Positions 33,356-42,877 are shown, counted from the first letter of the stretch. The stretch is 64,000 nucleotides of DNA from Spirosoma sp. SC4-14 (GCF_037201965.1 NZ_CP147518.1:4023001-4087000); one strand, 5' to 3'. Translations and numbers: made by a program. The notes: generated by a model not told the origin, from the sequence alone.

Positions 33356-33442
33356 ACGTACGTTTCCATAGTTATAGCCAGCCAATGACTACTAACGAAT
33401 GACCGACCAGCAATCCAACTCATTCTTTCTGAGCCATTAATC

Positions 33443-34966
33443 ATGAAAAAAATAGTTATTTCGCTAACCGTTGCCGCCATCACGTTTCTGACGGGCTGCA
33501 ACCGAAGCCTCGACATCGTCAACCCGAATCAGGTAACCACTCAGTCGTTCTGGAAAACAGCCGACGATGCTCTGGCGGGTGTTAATGCCGTCTATAGTAC
33601 CATGCACCGGGGCGGCATTTCGCGCTGGATGCCCTTCTATTACATTATCCACTCCGACGAAGGCCGCAGCCAGAGCCCGGCAACGGATATTGTCAATAAT
33701 ATGGATCAGTTTCTGGTTACCGACTACAATTATGGCAACGCTTATGCCGTCTGGAACGATAATTACATCGGCATAAACCGGGCGAATCAGGTAATCGACA
33801 ATGTGCCGAACATCCAGATGGATGCTACGCTCAGGAATCGTTTTCTGGGCGAAGCCAAATTCCTAAGGGCGATGTATTACTACCACCTGGTTACGTTGTG
33901 GGGAAATGTTCCGCTGTTACTGAAAACACCGGTCGTGGGCGATAAACCCAACTCGGCAACAATAGCCGAGGTATGGGCGCAAATCGAAAAAGACCTGACC
34001 GAGGCCACTTCACTGCTACCTGCGTCATACGGCTCAGCCGACCTGGGCCGGGCAACCAAAGGGGCGGCCTATGCCCTACTGGCCCGCGCTCAGATGCAGC
34101 AACGCAAATACACCGAAGCGCTGACTCCGCTGCAATGGCTCGTTGAAGGCGACGGAAAAAGCATCTATGCGCTGATGCCCAACTACCGCGATAATTTCCT
34201 GTCGACAACCGAGAACAATAAGGAATCGATATTTGAGTGGCAATTTCAAACGAATCCTTCGGAGTATACCGACGACGACACCGAAACGCCCAACCAGAAC
34301 TACGGCACGTCGTTAGCCCAGTTTTTCGGACCAAGCGGTATAGGCTGGTCGGATGGTGAAGCCCAGCGCTGGCCAACCCGCGAGTTCTACGAGAAAACGA
34401 CAACCGGAAACCGCGACCCGCGCCTGGAAGCTTCTTTCCTGTTCGACTCGACCGATGTGCGCGGCCCCGACTTTACGATGATCTACGGGCAAACCTTCAC
34501 CCAGCGCTATGGCAAAGACAACAAGCGCGTATGGTTCCGTAAGTTTCAGAACGACGCCACCAAAAACGAAGAAGGCTACCGTTCGCCCAACAACTGGCGC
34601 TACATCCGCTATGCCGATGTGTTGCTTATGTATGCCGAAGCCCTCAACGCAACCGGCAAAACGGCGCAGGCTTACCCCTACGTCGATCAGGTTCGGCAGC
34701 GGGCAGGTCTGGAAAAACTGTCGGTAGTGAAACCCGGTTTGTCGCAGGATCAGTTTCTGAATCAGTTGAAACATGAGCGGATTACCGAACTGTCGGGCGA
34801 AGGCATCCGCTGGAACGATCTGGCCCGCTGGGGCGATCTGGGACCGCAACTGGCAAGTCGGGATGCGGCTTTTTCGACCTTTGTTAAAGGCAAAAGTGAG
34901 CTACTGCCCATCCCGCAACTCGATCGGGATCTAAACCCGAATTTGGTTCAGAACCCGAATTATTGA
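33443..34966 (+). CDS. SusD/RagB surface glycan-binding lipoprotein
   Basis: Partner of the SusC barrel: a 507-residue lipoprotein that caps the receptor and binds the glycan at the cell surface. Signal peptide with lipobox LTGC (acylated C19). SusD marks: SLDIVNPNQVTTQSFWKTADDALAGVNAVYSTM at the N-terminus, RFLGEAKFLRAMYYYHLVTLWGNVPLL, and the C-terminal NNWRYIRYADVLLMYAEALN ... LKHERITELSGEGIRWNDLARWG ... LLPIPQLDRDLNPNLVQNPNY. It follows SusC by 87 bases in the same operon. Confidence 0.95.
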   Translation: MKKIVISLTVAAITFLTGCNRSLDIVNPNQVTTQSFWKTADDALAGVNAVYSTMHRGGISRWMPFYYIIHSDEGRSQSPATDIVNNMDQFLVTDYNYGNAYAVWNDNYIGINRANQVIDNVPNIQMDATLRNRFLGEAKFLRAMYYYHLVTLWGNVPLLLKTPVVGDKPNSATIAEVWAQIEKDLTEATSLLPASYGSADLGRATKGAAYALLARAQMQQRKYTEALTPLQWLVEGDGKSIYALMPNYRDNFLSTTENNKESIFEWQFQTNPSEYTDDDTETPNQNYGTSLAQFFGPSGIGWSDGEAQRWPTREFYEKTTTGNRDPRLEASFLFDSTDVRGPDFTMIYGQTFTQRYGKDNKRVWFRKFQNDATKNEEGYRSPNNWRYIRYADVLLMYAEALNATGKTAQAYPYVDQVRQRAGLEKLSVVKPGLSQDQFLNQLKHERITELSGEGIRWNDLARWGDLGPQLASRDAAFSTFVKGKSELLPIPQLDRDLNPNLVQNPNY

Positions 34967-34974
34967 TCGTTTAC

Positions 34975-35043
34975 TTGAACCGCGAGGACGCGAAGGTGCA
35001 AAGTGCCAGGCACATCTTGCGCCTTTGTGTTCTCGCGGTTCAA
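34975..35043. repeat. long imperfect inverted repeat after susD
   Basis: Arms at 34975-35003 and 35016-35043 are reverse complements apart from about five positions, starting TTGAACCGCGAG and ending CTCGCGGTTCAA, with a 12-base centre. It begins nine bases after the SusD stop and precedes the GH43 gene, so it may damp transcription between receptor and enzyme or protect the upstream mRNA. Internally it shows weak 8-bp periodicity (CGCGAGGA, CGCGAAGG). Confidence 0.75.
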
Positions 35044-35098
35044 AAAAGATATACCCCTCAGAGAGCAATCTTTGGGCATCTGTTCTCATTTTCACTCA

Positions 35099-36145
35099 AT
35101 GATGAAAACTACGCTGTTTCTTCTTCTTATCGTCCTGTATGGCTGTCAATCGCCGGAAAAACCAGATCCAACGCCCCCGGTTACGTCGGTCGATACGACT
35201 GGAAAGTTCCAGAATCCGCTTCTATCCCCCGCCCCCGATCCCTGGGTTACCTATAAAGATGGGGTTTACTACGTAATGCACACAACGGGCAATAGCCTGC
35301 GCATTTATAAAACAACCGCCATGAGTCGGCTCAGTCAGGCCAGGGCCGTTACCGTCTGGACGCCCCCCGCAACCGGTCCTAACTCCCGCGACATCTGGGC
35401 TCCCGAACTGGTATATCTGAACAATAAGTGGTATATCTACTACGCAGCCGACAATAATGGCGTCGATGCCACCCATCGGATGTTTGTACTCGAAAACGAA
35501 GCCGCCGACCCAACGCAGGGTACCTGGATCGACAAAGGCCAGCTTACTCTTCCCGACAACAAATGGGCAATCGATGGCACCGCACTCCAGCTTAACGGTC
35601 AGCTCTATTTTGCGTGGTCGGGCTGGGAAACGGATCTGGGCGGTCAGCAGAATATTTATATCTGCAAGCTGACGAATCCGTATACGCCCGAAGGACCACG
35701 CGTTCGTTTATCGACGCCCGAACTGGCCTGGGAAAAGAACGGATTTGGGGTCAACGAGGGACCGGAGTTCCTGGTCCACAACAATAAGGTTTTTCTGATT
35801 TATTCGGCCAGTTTTTGCGGCACCGACCTTTACGCACTTGGCCAACTCTCGGCGGCCACTAACAGCGACTTACTCAATTCAGCCTCCTGGACCAAATCGC
35901 AAAACCCGGTTTTTGGCCCCAAAGCAGGCGACGGCACCTTTAGCGTTGGCCATAATAGTTTTTTCACAACGCCCGATGGCAACCAGAACTGGCTGGTGTA
36001 TCATGCCAACCCTGCATCGGGGCAGGGTTGTGGCGACAAGCGGTCTCTACGGATGCAACCGTTCGGCTGGAAAGCCGATGGCTCCCCCGATTTTGGCACA
36101 CCTGCTTCGTTAACCGACTGGCTCAAACGCCCCAGTGGCGAGTAA
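35099..36145 (+). CDS. GH43 arabinanase/arabinosidase-like lipoprotein
   Basis: Surface or periplasmic glycosidase of 348 residues with five-bladed beta-propeller features. The start MMKTTLFLLLIVLYGC gives a lipoprotein (C16). GH43 residues: D47 in APDPWV, the pKa-modulating Asp in NKWAIDGTA, and the acid Glu in NEGPEFL; GDGTFSVGHNSFF carries the conserved His. An upstream ATG at 35003 is in frame but sits inside the inverted repeat and adds no signal. Its position behind SusC/SusD makes it the degradative enzyme of the locus; an endo- or exo-arabinanase activity is the usual one for this group. Confidence 0.85.
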   Translation: MMKTTLFLLLIVLYGCQSPEKPDPTPPVTSVDTTGKFQNPLLSPAPDPWVTYKDGVYYVMHTTGNSLRIYKTTAMSRLSQARAVTVWTPPATGPNSRDIWAPELVYLNNKWYIYYAADNNGVDATHRMFVLENEAADPTQGTWIDKGQLTLPDNKWAIDGTALQLNGQLYFAWSGWETDLGGQQNIYICKLTNPYTPEGPRVRLSTPELAWEKNGFGVNEGPEFLVHNNKVFLIYSASFCGTDLYALGQLSAATNSDLLNSASWTKSQNPVFGPKAGDGTFSVGHNSFFTTPDGNQNWLVYHANPASGQGCGDKRSLRMQPFGWKADGSPDFGTPASLTDWLKRPSGE

Positions 36146-36499
36146 TGGACACAAGGCATTTATGCCCGGGTTTATGCAGGCTTCGAGATTAATCAGCAAG
36201 GCCAACTAAAGAACATTGTCATTTTGAGTCCCACCAATATAGATATGGGCTTCGTTGAAGCTGTCCGAAACGGGCTGGAAAAGATGCCCGCTCTGAACCC
36301 GAGTTTTAGTGGCACGTATGTTTTACCGGTTAGTTTTACCTTCACCAATTCAAAGGAGCATACGGGCGCACACTGGACAACCAGCCAATTACCGACAGAG
36401 CATTTAGCGGGTCGTAAGTTATTAGAGGAATTTGTGATCCCTATTGTGGTTTCCAAACCGCTGGTAGTCAGCAGGGAAGTTTGGGGCTATTATCCTTAA
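36146..36499 (+). pseudogene. orphan TonB C-terminal domain fragment
   Basis: Directly after the GH43 stop codon the same frame continues as GIYARVYAGFEINQQGQLKNIVILSP...GFVEAVRNGLEKMPALNPSFSGTYVLPVSFTF, the fold pattern of a TonB C-terminal domain (as in energy transducer TonB or TonB-C repeat proteins), then about 40 further residues to a stop at 36499. There is no ATG, RBS or N-terminal membrane part; a TTG at 36224 would lose half the domain. It is probably a 5'-truncated relic, but read-through or reinitiation after the GH43 stop cannot be excluded. Confidence 0.65.
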
Positions 36500-36540
36500 A
36501 ATAAGCAGTTCAGTTTGCCGTTCTGCACTTACGTAGTCGT

Positions 36541-36777
36541 TTAGCCCGCAATCAATTGGCCGATGGCCTCGGCTAGTTTCCGGTCTTTTCCGGTCACTAC
36601 ATTACCCGCATCGTGGGTCGACAGTTTGATTGTCACCTTGTTATAGACATTCGACCACCACGGATGATGATCCATTTTCTCGGCCAGCAGCGCCACCCGC
36701 GTCATAAACGCGAAGGCTTCCGAAAAATCCGCGAACGTAAACTCGCGTGTGAGTTGATTATCCTGTTCCTGCCACAT
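36541..36777 (-). CDS. phhB: pterin-4-alpha-carbinolamine dehydratase
   Basis: Dehydrates 4a-hydroxytetrahydropterin to recycle the cofactor of aromatic amino-acid hydroxylases (or acts in pterin metabolism generally). The signature [24 protein letters not shown] contains the His-His-Pro active-site block. At 78 residues it is shorter than the usual 95-105, lacking the N-terminal strand, which is common among Bacteroidota members. No aromatic hydroxylase gene is in the window. A heptad palindrome lies directly upstream. Confidence 0.9.
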   Translation of the reverse strand: MWQEQDNQLTREFTFADFSEAFAFMTRVALLAEKMDHHPWWSNVYNKVTIKLSTHDAGNVVTGKDRKLAEAIGQLIAG

Positions 36778-36786
36778 AATGTTTGT

Positions 36787-36866
36787 CGGTTTACGGTTTA
36801 TAACTTACGGCTACTTCGCATTAAAGCAAGCTAACAGGCGGAGCAACTATAAACTATAAACCCTAA
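36787..36866. repeat. palindromic heptad repeat element B
   Basis: Left arm: CGGTTTA twice then TAACTTA (36787-36807). Right arm: ACTATAA twice then ACCCTAA (36846-36866), with a centre of about 38 bases. It is the same design as elements at 27876 and 43898 with a different heptad, and fills the space between two minus-strand genes. Confidence 0.8.
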
Positions 36867-36868
36867 AC

Positions 36869-38500
36869 TTACCCTCCAAGTTTTGGTTCGAGCCAGAGGG
36901 CGGTCAGGCAGAACAGGAAAAGGGTAAGCCAGACCCAATTGGGGAGTGTAATGGTTGTTACGCGTTCAGCCACGGGCCGATTGCTTTGGTCAGTATGATG
37001 AGCCAGCATGTACTGCTGTACTAACCGGCTTTTTGCTACAGTCGGAAATCCGGTCGATTCGGAATAGATGGCCAATGAATCCTGAACAGATAACCAACCG
37101 GAATCGTCAACTAGCCATTTACCCTCCGCCGACAATGGATTTATGGGCGAATAGGCAATCTTAACCGTGTCATTGCCGATCTGTATCATTGTTTTACGCA
37201 TCGATGGATTGTTCACGTAAATCGCTTCCCGCAAGCCTTTCAGTACTGGCGCTTCCAGATAGCTACTGTTTAGGGAGGCCGGTCGGAGTTGAGCCAGCAT
37301 TGCATTCCAGATTCGATTATAGGCAAGACTATCACCGCTTAATTTGAGCGGAAATGTTTCATTCAGCAGGCTAACACCAACTTTGCCGGACGTTTGCTGA
37401 ACGGCTGCCGGATAACCGGGAATGTTGGTTTGGGCCACATTTGCCGTAAAAACGTAAGGCAATGCCTGTAAACCCGTACCTACTGGCACCAGCGATTCGT
37501 TCGAAATTTTACGCACCTGCCACCGACTTCCTAATGCCTGATTAATCAGACGGCAATCGGCATCTGGATTTGTCAGGTTGATAAAAAGTACGGCCTTCCC
37601 GTCGGCAACGGCCCGTTTTACGGCCACATTTGCCGCATTTGACGGGTCCGTAACGATCACATCGGGCTTTGCCGATGCTTTGTTTATCGTCAGCCGGTTG
37701 CTGACATCTTTCGACAGTGTAGTCGTTACCTGAACCGAATGGCCATTTTTCCCCAGCCAGTCGGCAAGCGTGCGGCTTTCAAAATCGGGCGTATCCAGAA
37801 TAAACTGAAACGTGAGTGGTTTCAGCGGCTGCGCAAAAAAACGTATGGTATCCAGCAGTGTACGGTCCAGCACCAGTTCGGTTTCCGTACGGCCAACCGT
37901 AAAGGCAGGAAACTGCAATGTAAATGAGGTTAACCCAACGGGCAAATCAAGACTGTCGAGCGTTCGGCCACCGTAAGTCAGCTTAATCCGTTGTTTACGC
38001 GACGACTCAAGTGTGCCCGTCACCTGTTGCATCTCGCCTTTTTGCACAATGCCTTTCCAGCTAATTGTCTGAATCTGATCGGGTGCATAATAGGGTAACC
38101 ACCGAACCGTTTGCCGACTTAGTCGGCTCAGCAACTCGGGCGAAAAGTCCTGTCCCAGCACCGTTACCGAATCGAATCGGTTGCTTTTGAACGTACGGGC
38201 TGTTACCACCTCCCGAATATGCAGGCTATCGCTGACTTTCTGGCGATAGTCGGTCGGTACATCATCGCTAACCAACAGCGCATGAGTGGTATTGGCCGTA
38301 ACGGTCCAGTTTGGCTCTACCCCATAGCCGACTACGACCAGCCAAAGCAACAGATTCAGCAGAAAACGAATCGTTTTTCGTTGCGGAGTCAGGGAATCGT
38401 TACGAAAAACAAGCCAGGCTTGTATACTAAGCAACGCCAGAGCGCTAACTATAATTAGCCAGCCCAGTAGTCCAGATCGATCAAAATCAAAAGAAATCAT
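36869..38500 (-). CDS. large membrane protein of the MoxR/Bat operon
   Basis: A 543-residue protein with two N-terminal membrane helices (LLGWLIIVSALALLSIQAWLVF, TIRFLLNLLLWLVVVGYGV), a long extracytoplasmic part and one C-terminal helix (LPNWVWLTLFLFCLTALWLEP). The arrangement resembles BatA-type proteins of MoxR operons, but I recognise no catalytic motif. Its start overlaps the end of the DUF4175 gene by four bases, so it is the last cistron of that operon. Confidence 0.75.
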   Translation of the reverse strand: MISFDFDRSGLLGWLIIVSALALLSIQAWLVFRNDSLTPQRKTIRFLLNLLLWLVVVGYGVEPNWTVTANTTHALLVSDDVPTDYRQKVSDSLHIREVVTARTFKSNRFDSVTVLGQDFSPELLSRLSRQTVRWLPYYAPDQIQTISWKGIVQKGEMQQVTGTLESSRKQRIKLTYGGRTLDSLDLPVGLTSFTLQFPAFTVGRTETELVLDRTLLDTIRFFAQPLKPLTFQFILDTPDFESRTLADWLGKNGHSVQVTTTLSKDVSNRLTINKASAKPDVIVTDPSNAANVAVKRAVADGKAVLFINLTNPDADCRLINQALGSRWQVRKISNESLVPVGTGLQALPYVFTANVAQTNIPGYPAAVQQTSGKVGVSLLNETFPLKLSGDSLAYNRIWNAMLAQLRPASLNSSYLEAPVLKGLREAIYVNNPSMRKTMIQIGNDTVKIAYSPINPLSAEGKWLVDDSGWLSVQDSLAIYSESTGFPTVAKSRLVQQYMLAHHTDQSNRPVAERVTTITLPNWVWLTLFLFCLTALWLEPKLGG

Positions 38501-40737
38501 TGCAAATGCCGCCAGAACGACCGTTCAAGTTTTCGTTCACTGGTGTATGAACGGGTAGTCTGCTCAGCAGTTCCGGCCAGATCATACAGCTTTGTCTTTA
38601 GTTGTTTTTTCTCCGAATCTGCGAGCCATTTACCCGCAGCCAGTTTTTGTAAGCTCGCCAGGACCGACCAGTTGGCCAGGCCGCTGTTCATAACCCGATC
38701 GGTCAGGGCACTGCCCAATTCCTGAACGGTGCGTCGTTGACCAGCACTGAGCTTTTCCAGCGACAGATACCCCAATACTTCGCTGACCAATGCTTCAATC
38801 CGGGTTTGGTCGTAAACACGCTGTTGACTCGTAGTGGCATTCACGTTTTTCAGTTCGCCGGTTAGCCGTAGTTCTTTCTCTTTGATCGGTGGCGGATCGA
38901 ACCCGGTTTTCTTCACAAACGACCGCGCTTTCTGCTGCGACATTTTCAGGTATTCCAGCGCTTTTTTCTCGTATGGCAGTGCTTTTTCGGGCTCAAACAA
39001 GCGCAGATGCAACTCAGATTGCCACATCTGCTCCAGCGACATTTTCAGCAATGCCCGCGTCGACTGTTCATGAAACGTATTGGCTTCTCCATCATCGTGC
39101 GAGTGAACATACTGCTCCATCAGCGCGGCCAGCGGATCTTTGCCCTCGTCGTTTCCACCGCCACCGCCGTGGTTATGGCCATCGTCGGCCGAATGGGTCT
39201 CGTGTGGTGCAACGGGCGTATGCTCGCCTTCGCCCTCATCGTGTTTGTGCATATAGGCCTGAATCGTGGCCATTCCGGCTACCACGGCCCCATCACTGTT
39301 GGTTGGAATGGGTGGTTCGCCACTACCACCAATCGACTTTTCAAACTCTTCGCCAAGAAATTGGCCGTAACGCAGCCGAAGGGCTTTCTGATCGAAACCG
39401 ATTTCGTTCGATGTACTTTTAAAGGTTTTTTCACTAACCGCCTTTCGTTTAGCGATTAGTTTTTCGGTATCGATAATGATTTGGCGTTGGCTCCTGAAAT
39501 AATCGGGCATGATATTGACAGCCATCGTTGCCAGTTCGCCTTCTTCCATCCGTGTCGTATCCTTATAAACCAGAAAATACGTGTCTGACTTTGTAAAATT
39601 AGGCTCCGGTCGGCGGTTATCGAAAGCGGCCCAGTAGTAGTACAGCTCGTCGCCCGGCGCAAAATTCAGTGCCTTAAGGTCGATTTGTCTGGTCAGTTTG
39701 GCTTCTTTGAAATTCGCCTTGTCGAGCGGCATTTTCACCTCACGAAACTTCACATTTTCGCCCGAACCCCGCGCTACGGTCGCTACAATAAACGCATTCG
39801 ACACGCTGAAATCATCGGAAATGGTAGCCGACAGAGCAATGGTTTTGGGGTCTTTCAGGAAGTGAAATTTATAGAGTTCTTTCGATTCGGGAACAATTTT
39901 CGGTGCCAGATCAGGCAGCGATTCCAGCCGGTAAAAATCGGACTGATAGACCAGCGAATCGTGGCCACCATAGCCCGACCAATACGCTTTTATGGCATAC
40001 AATCCCGAATTGATCAACCGATCCTGATAAACAAAAGCAGGGCCATCCGACTTAAACGGCACCTCTACTCCCCGATTATTCACCAGCCGAACCGACAGTT
40101 TTCGGTTATGGCTAAAGGTTAATCGCCAGTTCAAAACCGATCCATTGATTGCCGATGCATTCAAATCGGCCGATTTTCGCTCTGGCAGGTTTGTGTAGGC
40201 TGGGGGCTGTATCTGTAGCTGGGCAGACCGAAACGATGGCGCAACCGGTTTTTCGGTATCAACAGCCACGCTGGCGTCTTCGCGCTCCCCTTGGGGTATG
40301 CCAACGGCCGAATGCTGCATCATCGGATAGCCAAAATGAACGCCAAGAGCAACCAGCAACACCAGTGCATAGATCCAGAGTTGCGAGAAAATCACCGTCG
40401 GAATCCGGGCATCCCGTATGCGTTCGCTCAAACGTTCCAGTTGAAGCTGTTCGGCCACATTCAATTGGGGCTTATCCAACAGCGGCAGACTGTATTCGGC
40501 ATCGCCAACGGTCTGGTGAATTAGTCGAATGGCGTGAGGCTTTTTGCTCTCGTAAAGCTTTTCCAGGAATATACCCGCCAGCAACGCTAGCAGCCCCGCC
40601 AGTGCCGACAACAGCAGTGAACTCGCAAACGTAGCGACAAGGATAAAGGCCGATGCTGCCAGCAATACGCACCGCAACAGCGCATTGGCGTATAGCTGAT
40701 TGCTCACCGACGTTAGAATTTGTTTGGGATTCATCAT
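38497..40737 (-). CDS. DUF4175-like membrane protein
   Basis: A 746-residue protein: a pair of N-terminal helices (LLRCVLLAASAFILVATFASSLLLSALAGLLALLAGIF), a third (LWIYALVLLVALGVHFGYPM), then a long periplasmic region with Ig-like sections (APAYTNLPERKS-type text PPAYTNLPERKSADL) and C-terminal helical coiled stretches. A His/Gly-rich low-complexity segment (HSADDGHNHGGGGGNDEGKD, near residue 525) is embedded. The start ATG at 40737 overlaps the stop of the BatA gene as ATGA; a longer reading to 40761 is unnecessary. It is part of the MoxR operon; molecular role unknown. Confidence 0.8.
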   Translation of the reverse strand: MMNPKQILTSVSNQLYANALLRCVLLAASAFILVATFASSLLLSALAGLLALLAGIFLEKLYESKKPHAIRLIHQTVGDAEYSLPLLDKPQLNVAEQLQLERLSERIRDARIPTVIFSQLWIYALVLLVALGVHFGYPMMQHSAVGIPQGEREDASVAVDTEKPVAPSFRSAQLQIQPPAYTNLPERKSADLNASAINGSVLNWRLTFSHNRKLSVRLVNNRGVEVPFKSDGPAFVYQDRLINSGLYAIKAYWSGYGGHDSLVYQSDFYRLESLPDLAPKIVPESKELYKFHFLKDPKTIALSATISDDFSVSNAFIVATVARGSGENVKFREVKMPLDKANFKEAKLTRQIDLKALNFAPGDELYYYWAAFDNRRPEPNFTKSDTYFLVYKDTTRMEEGELATMAVNIMPDYFRSQRQIIIDTEKLIAKRKAVSEKTFKSTSNEIGFDQKALRLRYGQFLGEEFEKSIGGSGEPPIPTNSDGAVVAGMATIQAYMHKHDEGEGEHTPVAPHETHSADDGHNHGGGGGNDEGKDPLAALMEQYVHSHDDGEANTFHEQSTRALLKMSLEQMWQSELHLRLFEPEKALPYEKKALEYLKMSQQKARSFVKKTGFDPPPIKEKELRLTGELKNVNATTSQQRVYDQTRIEALVSEVLGYLSLEKLSAGQRRTVQELGSALTDRVMNSGLANWSVLASLQKLAAGKWLADSEKKQLKTKLYDLAGTAEQTTRSYTSERKLERSFWRHLQ

Positions 40738-41924
40738 GCGTTTCGGGTTAATGCAATCCACCGTTCAACAATCAGCAAAACGATAAAAAGCAGTAATAAA
40801 GCGTTATGAACCAGTGTTTGCGGTTTTTGATCGAGTCGGTTCGCCACTACAAACAACTTTTTTACTTCGTGTTCGCTAAGTGGCAATGCCTGAGATTGCA
40901 GGCCATAATACCGAATCAATTGCTCACCCAGCCATTCTGGCAACTGCCCGGCAGCCACCCGCTCATTGGTCTGTGGTGTAAAGGCGTGCTCGCTGTATAC
41001 GACATTGGAAACGGTCGGATATCCCATCTTCCCCGAAATTATGTAGAGCGTTTGGGGCATAGGACGGGCAATTGTATGGTCGGTAAGAACCCAATCGTAT
41101 GCTGTTGCCGAAGCGGGTTCCCGATCAACTGACAGATTTAGTCCATACACATCTTCCAGTGCATCCAATGCTGCAGCTACGGTATGCTGCTCTGTTTTGT
41201 TGCGGTAATCGAGCAATACCTTCAAGGCACCCGAATGAACCGACGCCGGTGTGTACTGCACCGTTGGGGCCAGCGTAGTAGTATTTGTTAACCGACCCTC
41301 TTGATTCACGAACAGCTTCTGATTATTGCGGGTTACCAGATACGATTGTGGCTTACGACTCGAATCGGCTAACAGATGCAAACGGTATGTAGCAGGCACA
41401 TAAATGGCCGGTACGTCGGCCAGGGCTTCATTATTCAGCAGATACAGATGCATCTCGGCATTGCCCTGACGAAGTTTGTCGATAACGGCCTGAAGCACCA
41501 ACGGCGTAAAGAGTTTCGTTTCGGGAAGCTGGTCTGGGGTTTGTACAGGTTCTGCCCGTTCGTTGATCCAATACAGTTTATCGCCCCGTTTTTCGGCTTC
41601 TTCCAGTTCAAACCGGAAATTGGTTGTTACCAGCGCATTGGGCTGCACCAGGTGAATAGTCTGAGCCTCTATCTTGTTATCTCCATTATTCAGAACCAGT
41701 TGGCTCAGTAATACGACCAGCACAATCAGCAACAGGCATCGCAAAACAAGCAGCAACACATTATCGAGTTTTAGTCCTCGCTGTTGCTGCTGATTTTTTT
41801 CAACTAGCCATTGTGTTGCCGCCCAGGCCAGTAGTTTGCCTTTTTTCTGATGCCAGAAGTGAATCACGACCGGAATAATCACGGCCAATGCTCCCCACAG
41901 CAAATACGGTTGTAAGAATGCCAT
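40734..41924 (-). CDS. BatA-domain membrane protein
   Basis: A 396-residue protein starting with the BatA/aerotolerance-regulator N-terminal helix (FLQPYLLWGALAVIIPVVIHFWHQKKG), a second helix (NVLLLVLRCLLLIVLVVLLSQLVL), a periplasmic domain, and a last helix (TLVHNALLLLFIVLLIVERWIALT). The family always occurs with MoxR ATPase and DUF58 proteins and is linked to envelope stress in Bacteroidota. It overlaps the next gene by four bases. Confidence 0.88.
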   Translation of the reverse strand: MAFLQPYLLWGALAVIIPVVIHFWHQKKGKLLAWAATQWLVEKNQQQQRGLKLDNVLLLVLRCLLLIVLVVLLSQLVLNNGDNKIEAQTIHLVQPNALVTTNFRFELEEAEKRGDKLYWINERAEPVQTPDQLPETKLFTPLVLQAVIDKLRQGNAEMHLYLLNNEALADVPAIYVPATYRLHLLADSSRKPQSYLVTRNNQKLFVNQEGRLTNTTTLAPTVQYTPASVHSGALKVLLDYRNKTEQHTVAAALDALEDVYGLNLSVDREPASATAYDWVLTDHTIARPMPQTLYIISGKMGYPTVSNVVYSEHAFTPQTNERVAAGQLPEWLGEQLIRYYGLQSQALPLSEHEVKKLFVVANRLDQKPQTLVHNALLLLFIVLLIVERWIALTRNA

Positions 41925-41977
41925 ATTGTTCGATGCCGGATGTTAGACATAGGTGCTGGATATTGGTTCTGCCAGGA

Positions 41978-42005
41978 GTCCAATGTCCAATAGCTACCGT
42001 CCAAT
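41978..42005. repeat. heptad repeat element C (GTCCAAT)
   Basis: GTCCAAT, GTCCAAT, AGCTACC, GTCCAAT in uninterrupted 7-bp register between the DUF58 and BatA genes. Looser heptads rich in GGAT on its left (about 41930-41966) may be a decayed opposite arm, as in elements A, B and D. Confidence 0.65.
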
Positions 42006-42012
42006 ACCCTTA

Positions 42013-42873
42013 CTATAATTTCTTTCCAGTCAGAAACGCACTTAATACTCGGGCCATTGGATCGCTTAACCGAACCCGAATGAGCCGAACGTGCGGAATC
42101 TGCAAGGTTTCTTCCAGCGTTTTCAGGTAATCCAAAGCAGCCTGCCGTACGGTATCCCGAACGGCATCGGCCTGAAGCTCAATTTCCCGCCCCGTTTCCA
42201 GATCGCGAAACAGATAGAAACCGTTCAGATTGAAATCGATTTCGTTGTCGCCCAGGATCTGAAAAATAACAATCTCCCGACGCGGCCCCGCCACACTCTG
42301 GATTAGTTTCAGCCACTCATCGTTGACCTGCAAAAAGTCAGACGCAATGATTAGTAGTTCGCTTTGCTTTCGGCTAAACTCTGGGAACGACGGTTGTTTA
42401 ATCACCCACGCTCCCGATGCCTGAACCGTTTCCAGCGTCCCTAAAATCTTCAGAAATGCCTGTTTACCGGCCGGTACCAGTGTCTCTACATCGCCGTTCT
42501 GCAATCCATAAAGGCTTAACAAATCGTTTTGCCGATAGGCCAGATACGCCAGTGAAGCCAGCAGAATCCGGGCGTAGTTCAACCGGCTCACTCCGGCTTC
42601 TTCGTAGTTCATGGAACCCGACAAATCGAGCAAAAGCCGGATTTGCTGATTACTCTCCGTAGCCGATTCCCGAACCAGATGATGACCACTCCGGGCAAAT
42701 AACTTCCAGTCGATGCGTTTCGGATCGTCGCCCGGTTCGTAGTGTCGATACTGTTCAAATTCTGTACCCACACCCGACCGACGGCTAGCCTGAATGCCCA
42801 GCATCAGTTCGTCGCTGACGAGTTTACTGGCCAGTTGCAGATTATTCAGTCGGATAAGATCTGTAGCAAGCAT
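42013..42873 (-). CDS. DUF58 (vWA-like) protein
   Basis: Cytosolic partner of MoxR ATPases, 286 residues. The DUF58 signature SGVGTEFEQYRHYEPGDDPKRIDWKLFARSGHHLVRE lies near 35-75, followed by a vWA-like core with a MIDAS-type motif LLDLSGSMNYEE. It is separated from moxR by four bases. MoxR-DUF58 pairs are thought to act as metal- or envelope-linked chaperones; client proteins here are unknown. Confidence 0.92.
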   Translation of the reverse strand: MLATDLIRLNNLQLASKLVSDELMLGIQASRRSGVGTEFEQYRHYEPGDDPKRIDWKLFARSGHHLVRESATESNQQIRLLLDLSGSMNYEEAGVSRLNYARILLASLAYLAYRQNDLLSLYGLQNGDVETLVPAGKQAFLKILGTLETVQASGAWVIKQPSFPEFSRKQSELLIIASDFLQVNDEWLKLIQSVAGPRREIVIFQILGDNEIDFNLNGFYLFRDLETGREIELQADAVRDTVRQAALDYLKTLEETLQIPHVRLIRVRLSDPMARVLSAFLTGKKL

Positions 42874-42877
42874 AAAC

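Noticed and set aside
35003..35098. N-terminal extension of the GH43 protein
   Set aside because: It is the inverted repeat translated; the lipoprotein signal begins at 35099.
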